Origin: Bryum argenteum | Taxonomy: Eukaryota > Streptophyta > Bryopsida > Bryales > Bryaceae | Direction of reading: 5' to 3' | Assembly: GCA_037043015.1 (NCBI GenBank) | Contig: CM073321.1 | Coordinates: 31,970,101 to 32,034,100 of the forward strand | Length of the DNA: 64,000 nucleotides | Shown here: positions 33,331 through 46,944 of the stretch, piece by piece | Layout: every line of letters begins with the position of its first letter | Position numbering within the stretch: the stretch's first letter is position 1 | Notes under the pieces: model-generated | Seen by the model: only the letters and a program-made list of their open reading frames with translations | Database searches by the model: none | Told to the model about the DNA's origin: nothing | Made by a program: the position numbers and the translations under genes

Positions 33331-36300
33331 GATCTGCTTCCTTCTTGCGTAGGCGCAATAACCTTGAACTCGGCACGTCCCAATTCCGCTTATCTTATGA
33401 TTTGTCCTCGCGCTGTCCGATTGACTCCTACAAGTCATCGTTGACCGCAATGGATCAACAACCATCTTCGTTGATTTGGAAGACGATATTTCGTCGGATG
33501 CTCCTTCCACCGATCAGCATGCTTCTGAGACGAATTAGCCAGGCGAGGACGATGGGACTCCAAGAGAAGCCACGGAAGAAGCAGCTGAGTCGAGCAATAA
33601 ATGCCCCGCCAACCAACCTAGAGGGGTTGAACTTGGAGTCGTTCACATGCCTCCTCACTTGAAGGATAAAGACCCCATGTGGAGTGCAAACGAGATGAGG
33701 TTGTTGTAGAAGAGTGACTACAACAACGTCATCGCCGAACTTCGCACAAAACCTATAAGCAAGTCTCGTTTCAAGATTCTACTTTGTTGACTCAAGACCT
33801 ACCCAAAGGTGCGCCTCATTGTCGATTCCGACGTCGAGATGTTGGCAAACGAGTTCATCAAAGGGTATCGTGATGGAGACAGAGTAATGTACGTTTCTCC
33901 ATTCAACGTTGATAGCAAGGACTTTATGGTGAGAGAACACAACGCCATTTGGTGGAACCCACTATGAAAGGCGGCTAATGATGTATTCGAAGAGTAGTTG
34001 TTAACCGATCCTGATCTCCATCAGTTTCGGAACAAATACTTCTATGTGTACAAAGGCAATCACCACATGATTGTTTGGATGGGCTACATCGAGAAGTACC
34101 ATTCCAAGAACTCTGACTGGTACATTTTTGTTGACTGCATTATGCTTGACGCTCGTGGACATTGCACGAAGCCTCCTAAATGCCATGAACGACGTCAATT
34201 TGTAAGTGTAGTTGTCAATTCGTACAATGGTTTTAATCTCATTTTATTCAAGGAATTTTTTTTATAATTGTTTCATTTTACACAGGTCCACGGAACACGA
34301 TCATGTCATAGACAGTACAATTGCTAAGTTGTAGAGGATGCGAACCTTTGGTCAGTTCAAACTTCTTGATTTCAAAGGTCTCATTAGCAAAGAGGACTAT
34401 GATATTTGCATTGCATGGAAACCCAAACACCAAATTGGTATCCATTCACCATTGACGTCTTCGTGAAATTCCTTCATGCGGTATGTAACTCCAACGTTCA
34501 ATTCAATTATCAGTTGCATATTATGCGTTTCATAAATATTTTTTTAACATGTTAATTATCATTGCAGAGATAATGCGCTGCTGCCGCGGACGCTGCTTGC
34601 TCGATATATTACCAGACCGTGCCTGAGAATGAGGGAACTGGCTATGGAGTCTGGAGTGCGATGGACAAGGCAATCACAAAGACTGCCAAGTTTAGGCAAG
34701 CCCAAAGGTTTGACAAGATGCTTGGAATCACCAATCCAGCAAATGGCTTGATTTGGGAGCAAGAGGTACGTTTTTCTATATACAATTTGAAATTCTCTAG
34801 TCTATTATCAATTCTTCTCTTTTAACATTATCATTTATTTTTTATGCAGCTCAACAGACATTATTCGACATTCAAAGGCAAAGATCTAGATTTCACTACT
34901 GAGCGACTATATAAACTTTGTAGCACCAAGGTCTCCAGTCATTTTAAAGGTCTTTGGCTGCAATTGTGGAACGACACGGACAAGGAACATGCGGCGTATG
35001 GAAGTCCACTCAAGCGTCCAATGAAGGACGATTTACTCGTTGCTTGGCTGCCTAGGGCGTCCCTTTAGGCTCAGGTATAAGAATTTCTGAACTATTGTAT
35101 CATTATTAAATCTTTATTGTTATTGTATTCGTCACTTCCATTGACATCCGTTTCTTCATAATGTTTTGCAGATGTCAACATTTCTTTCGGAGTACCTGGA
35201 GATGTATGTTGCAAAACATAACATCAACATTCAGTGGAGCGACCATGTTTTCAAGCCTGCGGAATATGTCAAAAAATGGCGATCGATACTTTGGAAGAAG
35301 GCTTTCAATTCTTATCTCCCAAAAGATGCAAGCCCAAGGTTCCAAAAAGGCTCAGAGATTGCAAAGTTTGAGGGTGGGAAGATTGCGGGCCGCTTGTTTT
35401 ACAGGTTCGTACGATTTGACATAATATTTGGTTTTATTTTGTTTGTGTATAGGTCACCATAACGAAATCATTATGTCTATATGCAGGTACATGAAGCTCA
35501 AGCTTGTTGCCAAAGGCGCACTCTCGGCCTCACACATTCCGAATCATGTCGAGTTGAAACCTGATGAGAAGAAGCCGCCTACTCGTACTCCTATCGCAAA
35601 ACTCTGGACCGATGACCAAAGCAAACGATTTAGCCCGGAGGTTTTGCCCACAGGTGGTTGGTTCCTCGACTGCTGACCGAACTACGTTCCAGTGAAGGAG
35701 AAAGACCTCTTACCTCTCTCAGACCCATCACTTGCACGCGTAGCTCCTATGGAGATTGACAATGACGAGGAGGACGAGTCCGCATTTGAGCCTGAAGCTG
35801 CTCCAAAGCCAAAGTCAAAGAGGAAGGCCTGTGGTTGCGGCAACACCGTTGCGGCATCTCCACCTCCAATGTCTCCACCCATTTCATCACCACCTCCGGT
35901 AGGTGTAGTTGCAAATGTTCGACGCGCCGAGCGTGCTCCCTTGGCTTTGACTCAAGCCTCGCACCCTGCAGTTTCGATTCCCCCGTTTCCGCGTCGTTCG
36001 AACATGGATATCGACTCCCGCCATTCTCCCAATCCTTCTCTCTCAGTCACACACTACAGCCGGGATATCCCGAAAGGTTTAGTTGGGGCTTGTCTTCGTC
36101 GTTTGAGTTGACATTACCTATGTTTCTTGAGCACGGCAACTTCCCTGGGTTGCTAAGTAAATCCCACAAGCAGAAGTTCATGGAACCGCAACTCCTCGGG
36201 GTTGTAGACCACATTAGCAAGGTAATATTATGCAAACTTAAATGTTTTATTTATTCGATTTTATTAACTCACGCGCAATTTTGGAAATTGATTTGTTGAA

Positions 36301-37324
36301 TTTATTTTTTCCTTTCAGATTGGAGTGAGGCGTACTTACTCTTGTGAGAAGATGAGAATGAAGCCTAAGCATCCCGGCATAGATCTTTTGATTGCCGACG
36401 TCCCGGACAACTTAGTTGTCACAATTATCTCTCCCAAGCTTGTTCCATTGTGGAACAAGCGAGAGACAGAGTACTTTGACCACCTCTTTGCTTTTACTGA
36501 TTGTCATTTTACAGATGATGCACTTCTTCTAGTCTTCTTTTCTAAAGACCAGGAGTTTGAAAAAAAACTTGCAAGTAGAAGTAAGATCTATGGTTTCACC
36601 CTTGTTCGCGTTTGGTGGGCATAAATCCTATTCAAATGGCTTCTTCCATGTTGACCGTCAAAGAGGTACTCTCGTTCATTGATTTCTTTGAGTTTTTGGC
36701 TTTAACGAAGGAATTCATACTAAATTTCTGTTTGAACGTGTTTTACAGACATGTAGCTTCTACATCAAGGTTTACGCCCGGAAGGGGTCCAATTTCCGCA
36801 CTTGTCGTTTGCAGTTTTTGGAGCTCGACATTCTTCCTGAAGCACACGATGAATTGAAATATTTTACGACACCAAATACGCAACTTATGCGGCCTAGCAG
36901 GCTTCCTTGATGTGGCTTCCTTGAAGGACCCCTCTTTAATTTAGTGTTTCGTCGAGTGTATATCAGACGAGCGTGATATCATTTGCGATTGGAGCAAAAG
37001 TACAGGTTCTCTAATTCTACCGTTCGTCGATCTATATTGGTTATAAAACAAATCTTTGCTAATTTTTGTATGCCAAACTGCAGGTGCTGCTATCATTGCA
37101 TGCCAACGCTCGAATCGACATCTCATTGCGTTGGACCCGGACGAAGAAATCTTCGAGGCAATTTTGAAGCCTTACTCCAAAGCGGTATCGGAACCAGAGG
37201 AGCGTGAGGATTCTACTACTGACTCTAATTCGGAAGAAGATGCGGCGCCAACAAAGAAGAAGTCTCAACGCATATACTACGGTTTGCCTCAAAACAGCGT
37301 TTCATTATCCCTTGAATCCGTCGT
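33330..37324 (+). pseudogene. D1: intron-containing gene with DNA amino-methyltransferase-like C-terminus (broken)
   Basis: Exons are traced by alignment with D2. An acidic N-terminus comes first, then blocks with VVHMPPHLKDKDPMWSANEM (33,640), GYRDGDRVMYVSPF (33,868), FRNKYFYVYKGNHHMIVWM (34,027) and FTIDVFVKFLHA (34,445). Later exons start at 34,568, 34,850, 35,171, 35,487, 36,320, 36,752 and 37,084, with GT/AG borders. The last three suggest a beta-class methyltransferase order: motif IV-like DLLIADVPDNL (36,382), a strand block DDALLLVFFSKD, GF...WW..INP, and then a motif I-like GDIICDWSKST (36,970) spliced to GAAIIACQRSNRHLIALD (37,084). At least eight stops and a frameshift at about 36,615 make it dead. 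The 37,325 LTR truncates it. Confidence 0.65.
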
Positions 37325-38870
37325 TGACCAATCCGGGGACAGATTGCACTCTCAAAAGGGAGGCAACATGTTACCGAAGCCAACGTTGCCAACAGGGGAG
37401 TCGCGATCAAGGCGGGAGGATAGGGCCACCGAACGGCAATGTCTTTCCGTCCATCTTATACGACGGCACAAGAAGACAACTTTGAATCATAATTGATTTA
37501 TATAAATTTGGTAACTTAAATAATTGTAGCGAGACAACTCTAATTAAATGATGACTTCAGCCCTAATTACACCCTAAATATCAAGACAAAAAAAACTTTA
37601 TTAATTTGATAAAAGTGAAGTTAACTTAAATCTTAATAAATCCTCATTATTTAAATCATCCGTTCGATTAAATGATGACGTCATTTAATTTCACATATAA
37701 TGTAAAATAAATTATTCGCCAAAGTGGGAGCTTATTCCACGGAAATGGGGTATTTTTCTGGCTAAAAATAAACATCTTTGGACCAAAATCAGTGGTAATA
37801 GGATCCTTATGTTCCTAAAAAAATTTGAAAAGCGAGCAGAGAAATTCACAAAAAAGGACCAAAAAGTACGCTCACCGCCCTACGCTTTACGCTTATGCTG
37901 TAACTTTCCCGATTTCCAACCCAATGTTTCGGGATGCACACCTCAAGCATCCCATAGTGCCCAAGGTGCAAGAGTGAGGCCCCATTTCCAAGTCTCACTC
38001 TTGGAGCCCCCATGGCTGTCCTTGGCACCATGTGCAAGTGAAGAGGGAGACTACTCCTCTTTGTTACCGAAGCCAACGTTGCCAACAGGGGAGTCGCGAT
38101 CAAGGCGGGAGGATAGGGCCACCAAACGGCAAAATTGGACTTGGACGACATCGGGCTACTTAAGAGTGTAGTTGCAGCAGAGTAGACACTGGTTTTTCTT
38201 GACATGCATTGATAGAGAGGATTAGGAGCAAACTGTTTGTACTCATTTTCCATTATCAATACAAGGCCATGGCCAGTCTTCTCTCTACATCTGAGTCCCT
38301 GCTATCTACCTAACCTGCACAATCCTAACTTGTTATGATTCTACGATTGCCTGGCCATTACTTCCTGCTGTTTCCTTCGCCCTTCCTCGTGGGCTGTGGC
38401 GCGCTGCTGGGGAAGCGCCCTTCCTTCTCAACGCTGCCTAAGTGCCACACAACGCAAGACATCGCTGGCACCAAGGCTCTCCTTCTTCTCTCTCTTTCCT
38501 CTCCCCTTTTCTCCTTCGGTTTTCTTCCTCTTCTTGAGATATCTGTAACTCCCTCGCTGGCCAAGACTAGCATAAGTCTCTTGCACCAACGCCGGTCTTT
38601 GGCGCCAACGTTGACAACGAGGATACTGAACTCCAAGCCACCAAAGGCCCACGGAAGCCAACGCTGAGTTACCTTCAAACTCACCGGTAGTCAACAGGAC
38701 CTCCCACGGGGTCTTGGCCGGTTCAGTCCAGACTTCGAAGTGTTCTTTGACGCTGACAGGTCTTCCCTTCCCTCCTCCACTCCACCAAAGACTCTACGTT
38801 GCCTTAAAAATACCACGGTGGTCGACTTAGGTAGTCTCACAAACGCACTTCCATACACGCCCGGCTAACA
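37325..38870 (+). repeat. 5' LTR with an internal 68-bp direct repeat
   Basis: A 68-bp unit starting TTACCGAAGCCAACGTTGCC occurs twice in the LTR, at 37,371 and 38,064. It recurs at the same places in the 3' LTR. A TGACGTCA palindrome lies at 37,676-37,683, and a CCACGG...GGTAATAGG module with GCTCACCGCC follows at 37,734-37,900. A CTACTTAAGAG box near 38,155 may be the promoter. Confidence 0.9.
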
Positions 38871-38940
38871 TTTTGGCGACCATGCTGGGGATGGAGTGCT
38901 GAGATACTCAGAAGTCGAGTAGAAGCCCTATGCGAACAAA

Positions 38941-41300
38941 ATGCCGACACGGCAGCAGAAAGACAAAGAACCAGAAGCAGTTTCACCTACTGACGACCCT
39001 GATGCCACCAGGGAATTCTTACAATGGATGAAGCAACAAATGACTGATCTTGTTGCCAAAAATGACGCCACCAATGCCAAGTTGGAAATACTTAGCCACC
39101 AATACCAGCATTTGCAAGGGACGGCCACATCCGCTACTACACCCAGTCCAGGGATCGCAGCAATGCCTTCGTCGTCAACATCGGTGCCTCCTGCAAACCC
39201 AACGGTGGCTACATCGATGGATGCAGGAGAAAGAGATAGGCTCATTAAGCTACCCAAAATACCCTACCCGGTGTTTGACGACAATGCTGACCCTGATTGG
39301 CATATCCGGCGTTTTAAGGTTATTGCCAGAACTAATGGCGTCTCTACCATTGCTGACTTACAAAATATCTTTGGTACTACGTTGCAAGGGAACCATATCA
39401 ACTGGTATATCGACTTCGAAGCCGAACATGCCAACCCCACCTGGGAAGATATGGAAAGAAGTTTCTTGGAGAAATTTCGCAAACTTAAGACGTCCTCTGA
39501 AATTCTCCGCGCTTTGGGAAATATTACTCAAGAAAAGGGAGAAACTGTGGACACCTTCTACGATCGATTCAAACAGTTGGCTGATAAGCTGAACCAAAGG
39601 CCAACAGATGACTACTTATGCGAGTGGTTCAAAAAGGGGCCGTTGCCATGGATCCAGCAAGGTATTGTCATCAGAGGGGTAAAAACCCTACCCGATATCA
39701 TAACAGCCGCCAATGACATCAGTAGAGAGCTTGGGCTGCTTAACAAAACCCAAGCTCTCCTGTTGCCTTTACCGAGTCAAGGACAGCGGAACGATGCCCG
39801 CATAACGTTGACACTGTGCACGACATGCGGAAAGGCTTACAATAGACGATGTTGGTTTGCTTCAGGCAACAACCGCAGCGAAGACACCAGACGACATCGA
39901 CCCACCACTGCAGCAATGTACACTGAGGAAGTCCATGTCGACGCGTTCCAACCAGGCAGAAGTGATGGTTGTTGGGAATGTGGATCCCTACATCATCGAC
40001 GAGGTCAATGCCCTGTTCTAAAGCAGCGTTGGTCCCAAAGCCGCCCCATGACAGAAACAAACCCCAATACTACGACGCCATTGGACAACCATGGACCCAC
40101 CCCGAACCGAGGAGGGGGGGTAACGTTGACAGAGGTTCATGGAATCGAGACTAACATCTCTACTATTTCTACCGCCGCCGTCAACACGAGGTCTAAAGCC
40201 GCCACATCGGAACACGTGGTAGAACATCGTAAACCATTTCCAAAACAACACTGGGAGCGTCTACACAACATTCGACAGCAAATTCAACAAGACTTGGAGT
40301 CGCCATCAGGAGCCAATTTACAGCAAGTACTGGACAATACAACTGTAAGTATCACACTAACTAGTTTGTTAAAAATTAGTCCCGAATTACAGAAATACTT
40401 GCAACAGACAGCATTACCCAACGCATCGACAGCACTGGTGACTGTAGACAACAATGCTACCACTATTGATCCTGACGCTGCAGTAATACATTTACGGTTA
40501 GGCACACACAAGCTGTCTAACGTTTTAGTAGATGGAGGCTCCGGTGTCAACGTTATGAGTGAAGGTCTGTGTCGGCAGCTTGGATTGCCATCACCAAAAA
40601 TGGCTCAGTTCATACTAAGGATGGCCAACGATGCCCCTGTCACACCCTTAGGAATTCTAGCCACTGTAGCCATTACTACGCATGGCATATCAACACCAGC
40701 AACCTTCGTCGTCATTGACATGCCAGATACTACCAATTTCCCTATCATACTTGGTAGACCATGGTTACTTGATATGAATGCCGTGCATGATTGGGCCCGG
40801 AATCGAATTAGATTACACCACCATGGCAGAACAATCGTCATTCCCGTGGACAAATGTGTTACCAAGGCTAAAGTTGACCAAATCCGCAATCAAGCAGGCA
40901 CCGATTGGATCAGAGGGCTAAGCCCAGAACAGGAAGCTTTAGTCTTCCATGCTGACCCCTCGTTGATCCCAGTTGCCGAAATTCATTTGGCCAGCATTGT
41001 ACCGCAGGAAGAAGCATTAGATATACCCTCGCGTTTTACTGAGGAATTTAAAGAAGATATCACGGTAAATGCTACCCCAGCAACAAAAGCACTTGAGGAC
41101 CAAGTTGTCACGGGATGGACTAACGGTGCCAAGGAGAAAATTGAATTAGTCAACCTGGGCAGCAAAGAAGAACCCAAGTATGTGAAAATTAACGCCGACG
41201 CTCCGGATGTCATCAAGCAGGCCACCGTTGCACTATTCAAGGAGTTTCGAGACATATTCGCATGGACACATGAGGAATTTCAAGGGCATACCGCGCAACA
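38941..41300 (+). pseudogene. gag and protease of the 11.2-kb Ty3-type element
   Basis: The ATG at 38,941 follows the primer site by about 50 bp. The frame is open to 41,421, but true homology is lost at a frameshift near 41,290. Gag shows a capsid-type region (WHIRRFKVIARTNG, TVDTFYDRFKQLADKL, about 39,300-39,600) and one CCHC knuckle (CWECGSLHHRRGQC, near 39,975). Protease has the active-site block VLVDGGSGVNVMSEGL at 40,525 on; DGGS in place of D(S/T)G(A/S) is common in plant Ty3 elements. The gag-protease part seems open; the loss is at its junction with reverse transcriptase. Confidence 0.88.
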
Positions 41301-44246
41301 TAGCCGAGCACACCATCGACTTGAAGCCCAATGCACAAACAATACAACAACGAAGGTACTGTATGAATCCGAACTACGCTGCCAAAGTAAAAACAGAACT
41401 AGAGAAACTGCTCAGTGCTAAGTTTATATCACCAGTCGATGCTGCCCCTTGGTTGTCTCCCATGGTCATCATACCAAAGAAAAACGGTGCCCTGCGGATC
41501 TGTGACGACTTTCAAAAATTAAACGCAGCCACTAGAAAAGATCAATATCCGTTGCCTCATATGGAAGAAATCATCGACGAAGTTGCCGGGCATGAAATGT
41601 ACTCCTTCCTGGATTGCTTTTCCGGGTACTACCAAGTTGCCATGGCGGAACATGACAAAAATAAAACGGCTTTTTCCACGGAATGGGGGCCATATCAATT
41701 TGAAAGGATGCCATTTGGAGCCAAGAATGCACCAATGACATTTGAGAGAGTCATGGAATTAATTTTTCGACCGTACTTAAAAAGGTATTTTTCGCATTTA
41801 CCTGGATGATGGGACGGTGTACGGGCGGATGAAAGATCACGTTGACCAATTACGACAGATATTCTAAGCTTGTCGACAGAACGGGGTAAGTCTCAATGCC
41901 GACAAGTGTATGTTCCTATTCTTTGCAGGAGTCATCTTGGGATATATAGTGTGTAAATATGGCAAACTTCCAGATCCGGCTAAAATCCAGGACATCATGG
42001 ACATGACACCTCCCACTGATCAAAAAGGCGTCCAAAGACTGTTGGGATTGTCACAATTCAACCGAATGTATATCGAGAAACTTGCTCACATTACGACTCC
42101 GATTACCAAGCTGAACCATGTTGGCTACACCTACCCACGTGACTGGACGCCAGAAGCCCAAGCTGCCTTAGAGAAAATTAAACAAGCCTGTTCAAGGGCA
42201 CCTATACTGTTGGCACCGGATTGGACGAAACAATTCCATGTTCACACCGATGCCTCTCAGATCGCCGTGGGGGTCATGTAAACTCAAAATGTGGATGGCA
42301 AACATGATCAACCCGTAGCCTACGCAAGCATATTACTCAACCAGACAGAGAGAAATTATTCCACTACGGAACGAGAAGCACTCGCCATGATATACGCCGT
42401 GAAGAAGTTTAGACATTACCTACTTGGTAACAAATTTAGGTTCATGGTAGATCATCATAGTCTGTCTTATCTAGTGAATCAGCCATTGATCACGGGGAGA
42501 GTAGCGCGATGGATCATGATTCTCATGGAGTATGATTTTGAGGTAGTCTACATCCCAGGCAAAAGGCACATTATAGCAGATTACTTATCAAGAGACACCA
42601 ACACAACTGAAGAAGGCATTGATGGTTCATTCAATGAACCATACATACAGACGGCTTCGATACAGGCAACGGAGTCAACGAAGCCTACACAACCAGCACC
42701 GATGCAGCCAGCGGAGACAACGGAAGCCGCTGATTGGAGACAACACATTATAAACTATCTGGTCCACGGCACGCTACCCGCTGACACAACAGGAACGCAA
42801 AAAATCAATTTTGTGCGCACTATGTCGCCATACACAGTCGTCCAAGGCCAACTGTACTGAAAAGGGCTGGACTACGAGGTACGTTTGTGTGTACCAACTC
42901 ATCAGCAACAAACTATCATTTCTCACCTACACGATGGGCCAGCAGGGGGACATCAAGGACCAGAAACAACCATTAAGAAGATATTGGCAGCAAAATACTG
43001 GTGGCCAACGTTGCACAAAGACACCTTTGCCTACGTTAAGAACTGTCATGCCTGTCAGACGGCAGCCACTAATTTTCAATACCAGGGAAAGGTGCCTTTG
43101 AAGCCTATACCACCACTGGGACCATTCCAGAGATGGGGACTAGACTTCGTTGGCCCCATTCGCCCGGTGACTAAGCAAGGGTACAAGTACATACTCGTTG
43201 CCACGGACTACACAACAAAATGGGTGGAAGCAAAACCATTGCGAAACAACACTGCCATGGTGACCGCAACATTTATCTATGATAATATTATTACACTATT
43301 TGGGTGCCCTCTAGAAATCGTCTCTGATCAAGGGACGCATTTTGTCAACGCCGTTATCGAGGAATTAATGGAGAAGCATCTCATCAAGCAAAGAACGAGC
43401 ACAGTGTATTACCCCCAGGGGAACGGCCAGGCAGAATCCACGAACAAAACAATTATTAACATGTTGCGCAAATTTACTCAAGCCAACTTTGGAGACTGGG
43501 ATGATTGCTTACCTGCAGCGCTATGGGCGTACCGTGTCGCCACCAAGTCGGCTACTCAGGCAAGTCCCTTTGAGCTAGTCTATAGCACGCAGCCCTTGTT
43601 GCCAACAGAATACCTGGTGCCAACCTTCAAATCACTCCACCCAAAAGACATTGCACCACATCGTGTGTTGGCAGCCCGGATGGGGGATCTGCACAAGTTA
43701 GAAGAACTCCGAAATGATGCCTACGAAAACATTTTACACAAACACGTGCTCAGCGCTAAATATTTTCAGGGTTCACAGCCCCATCGCGTCTTTCACAAAG
43801 GCGACCAAGTTCTCTGGTGTCCCCGAGATCCAAAGTTGCGCAAATCAAAGTTCGAATCAGTATGGCACAGGCCATACCGCGTGCAGTTTGTATTACCAAA
43901 CAACACGGTGTTGCTCGTCAACGAAGACAACTATGATGCAGCCAAACTTAAACATTACCACAGTCAGAACAACCAGACAAAACCGGCACTGAGTCTGGGA
44001 CAATTGCATGATAATTTAGTCAACGAAGCTCACCAGTTGGCAACAGAGGATACACAATTACAAAAGCCGACCACAGACAAGGGCACAAGTGACTCAGGCA
44101 CCGAAGGACAACGCAGGGACACAGAAGGACAAAACAGGAAGCCGACTGAAGGCAAAGAAGAAGGGGGAGATGCACCCATGGTGGCCTACATTAACCACAT
44201 CCATGTTACCCATGATGCCCCATGTGATAATGGGTACCGCCATTAA
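41300..44246 (+). pseudogene. Reverse transcriptase, RNase H and integrase of the 11.2-kb element (broken)
   Basis: Reverse transcriptase runs from about 41,330 (FISPVDAAPWLSPMVIIPKK, RMPFGAKNAPMTFERVMELI). One extra base near 41,790 puts the YLDD catalytic motif (about 41,796) out of frame, and a TAA follows at about 41,866. RNase H (41,960-42,600) keeps HVHTDASQIAVG, followed by a TAA at 42,279, then NYSTTEREALAMIYAVKKF and DYLSRD. A TGA near 42,858 precedes integrase, which is open to 44,246. Integrase shows the HHCC finger ([16 protein letters not shown]), the catalytic Asp residues in WGLDFVGPI and VSDQGTHF, and Glu in GQAESTNKT. The C-terminus has the usual [12 protein letters not shown] block. 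Confidence 0.9.
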
Positions 44247-44746
44247 AGCCAACATGGATGCCCAAAGGATAGGACCATCATAACAAACCATGATGCCTCC
44301 ATTGATGCCCCCATGATTGACAACCGGCCGCCAACAGTAGTAGGCATTCAAAGGCCTATTCAAGCCGCCAACACCACTCCCACACAATCATTCCCATCGG
44401 GCACTTCTCAGCTGCCAACAACAGCCATCATTTCGGGCACCAGAAGCTACTTAAGGGGAGGCACTGGCAGTCAGTGCCTCACTTTTTGCACAAGGCCAAC
44501 TTTTACTCACCCTCGTTGCTCTCGGCTTTCACCTTCTCTCTCAGACGGCTCCCACACTCAGTCGACATTGCTTCTCCTTAGACAGCTTCTCACCTTTACA
44601 CCGTTGACACTCCGGAGCCCTCTGCCTCCATTTCTCTCTCAATCCGCCTCCATAGCCGGTCAGCATTGTTTTTTCTCCTCCTCCTTAGACGGCTTTTTTC
44701 CCTCGCACAGTTGCCATTCCGGAGTCCTCGCCCCTGTGCAGTGACA

Positions 44747-46944
44747 ATGGCACAGCGCCGACCGCCACTGTTGCCTCCGTTTCATGTTCCAAAAAAACTA
44801 ACAGATTGGATTTCGCGCATCGACAACGTATGGGCGGCAGAGACAGGCATTAACCGCTACCGCGATGATATCCACCAGTGGAACCTGGACATTGGACGTT
44901 GCAGACAGTTCATTGACAGCATGGGGAAGCACACGCACTCAAATGCGTTTCCCACAGGCACCGTGGACGGCATAGAAGTGCAGTTCTCACCATACTACTT
45001 GTTTCAACAGTATGGGTGGGATGGAACAGGGCTTACTTGGTGGACGGAAGACTGTGGATATGCTAAACCCGACTTGCAGGCGAGGTTCCCAAATGTGCAC
45101 TTCGATCCAGACAAGGGATACGATGTGCGGCAGGTCGGTGCCAAACTCCCAGAGCCGTGGTATGTTAGGCTCCGCGGAATCCTGAGTCAAGTATTTTTCA
45201 GACTCAACTGTAACATGGTGTCAGCGCAGACATTGGAGCTCCTGTCACTAACCGAGGCCGGCGCAAAAATCAATTGGGGAATGCTGGCGGACCAGAACTT
45301 GTGCCTCGAGCTAAAGAATTATCAGAAGAGGCAAGGCTACGTTAGCCCCATCGGCCCCTTCTTGTCGGCTTTCATTCTGCGCACAGTGGCCTATCACAGG
45401 GAGTATCACACACTGCGCCAGTGATGACTTTTGCTGACATCCAGCGAAATGCGCCCGTACCACCACCAGTGGTTGTTCCGAAAACTGCGGTGGTAATGTC
45501 CAACAAGCGCCCTCGAATTCAGTTTGAGACACAGGCACCGGGAGAAGCTACCCAAATGTCACCAAGGGAGCAGATCCAAGCCCACGCCGATGCCCTAAAC
45601 CTGTGTGTACAAGCACTACTCATACAGTACGACGTTGCCGAAGCAGACAAAGGCGCCTTAGACACCCGTGTCCGGGAGTTGGAAGTAGACAACCCTCGAA
45701 AGTTGCGAGCTGCCAACGCCGAGATACGTAAAAGGGACGACAAGCTGTCCCAACTCTAGCGCGATCTGCAACAGGCCACCAAAGACCGACATATCTCAGC
45801 CAACAGGGTGAGTAGCTTGGAACGAGATCTCAATACCGCTAACAATCGGATTCACACGATTGAGCAGGAGCAAGACCACGCCCACGAACATGTGAAGGCA
45901 TTGGAGGCCGATCAAGCCGCTCTAAAAGGGCAATACCAGTTTCTTTGTGAGACACACCAACGGTGCCAACAAGGTGCCCCCGCAGATGTTATGCAGCAGA
46001 GAGAGCTGTAGAATAACATAGAGAATTTTGAGGCCAACAAGAGGCTGTGGATCAACAATGTAGCCAATGCCATTGCGTCCAACATGTTTGACACAATGTG
46101 CAAATACCCCGCTAGCCAACAGTTGCCGGAGGATTTCGTCACGTTGTGTGTCGACCAGGTATTACGAGACTTGGGACTTGACGAACCGGATTATGACGGG
46201 TCCTACGACAACACCATCAGCCTCGAAGTTGGCGACACAGCCACCAATGGCGACCTAATGGAGGAAGTGAGCAAGACCCCAACCGTTGCTCAAGACACAG
46301 AGGCACCCGTGGCTGAGGACCAAGCCGCCCCGATCGACACCACTGTACATGAAGACAGATTTCAGGTGGTGCCGGTGGACCAACAGGCGGAGCAGGTGCA
46401 CATACCTGATCACTTCACTGATGCCGATGAAACACCGTTGCCATCCCCAAGACAACCGGCCACTGACGACAGCACGCCTAACCAACCTCCTTCACCGAAA
46501 CCCACGGCGCCAAGCCCCAAACAATCGGTACACATGACACCTAAGCCATTTGCAGAACATAGGAAACATCTGATTGGATTATCACACGATGCCGTGTGGG
46601 GTGTCACCACAAGAGACACCAGTGAAGACGAGGAGGAGATCACTGACGCGAAAGAAGAAGTCTGCAAATACTTCATCGAAAACCCAGATTTAGCTCGTCA
46701 GTTCTCCAACCCTGAAGCCAACGATGTCAACTGCCCAGGGTGCAATAAAATGTTAAGCAAAACTGTACACGACATTTACAGTCATGCCATTTTCGTGCGG
46801 GACAAGAATTTGCTGCACAGGGGCATAGCCGCAGCCATCAAAGACATCTATGGCGGGCAAGTGCCTCCACGACGAGGACATCAGGTACCCCGCGAGGTTA
46901 CTCGACCTAACCGTCGACCAGCCGAACGAACGTCTCGTCGTTGA
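44747..46944 (+). pseudogene. Third ORF of the 11.2-kb element: unknown domain, coiled coil, acidic tail (broken)
   Basis: The ATG at 44,747 starts a 225-codon frame of unknown fold (KKLTDWISRIDNVWAAETGI, PYYLFQQYGWDGTGLTWW). After a frame change near 45,420 the reading continues through a Glu/Arg/Asp-rich coiled coil (45,570-45,980), interrupted by TAG codons at 45,757 and 46,009. It then enters a Pro/Thr/Asp-rich region and a C-terminal block with CPGC and a His near 46,730-46,775 (possible zinc finger), ending at the 3' LTR. Extra ORFs between integrase and LTR are known from Tat/Athila lineages, some called env-like. No signal peptide or membrane segment is convincing here, so an envelope role is not supported. 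Confidence 0.6.

Noticed and set aside
37846-38259. Protein-coding frames inside the LTRs (also 38,335-38,694 and the 3' LTR)
   Set aside because: Identical in both LTRs simply because LTRs are copies; no domain and short.
44747-46944. Envelope-like protein in the 11.2-kb element
   Set aside because: No convincing signal peptide, cleavage site or transmembrane segment is visible, and position alone is not enough.
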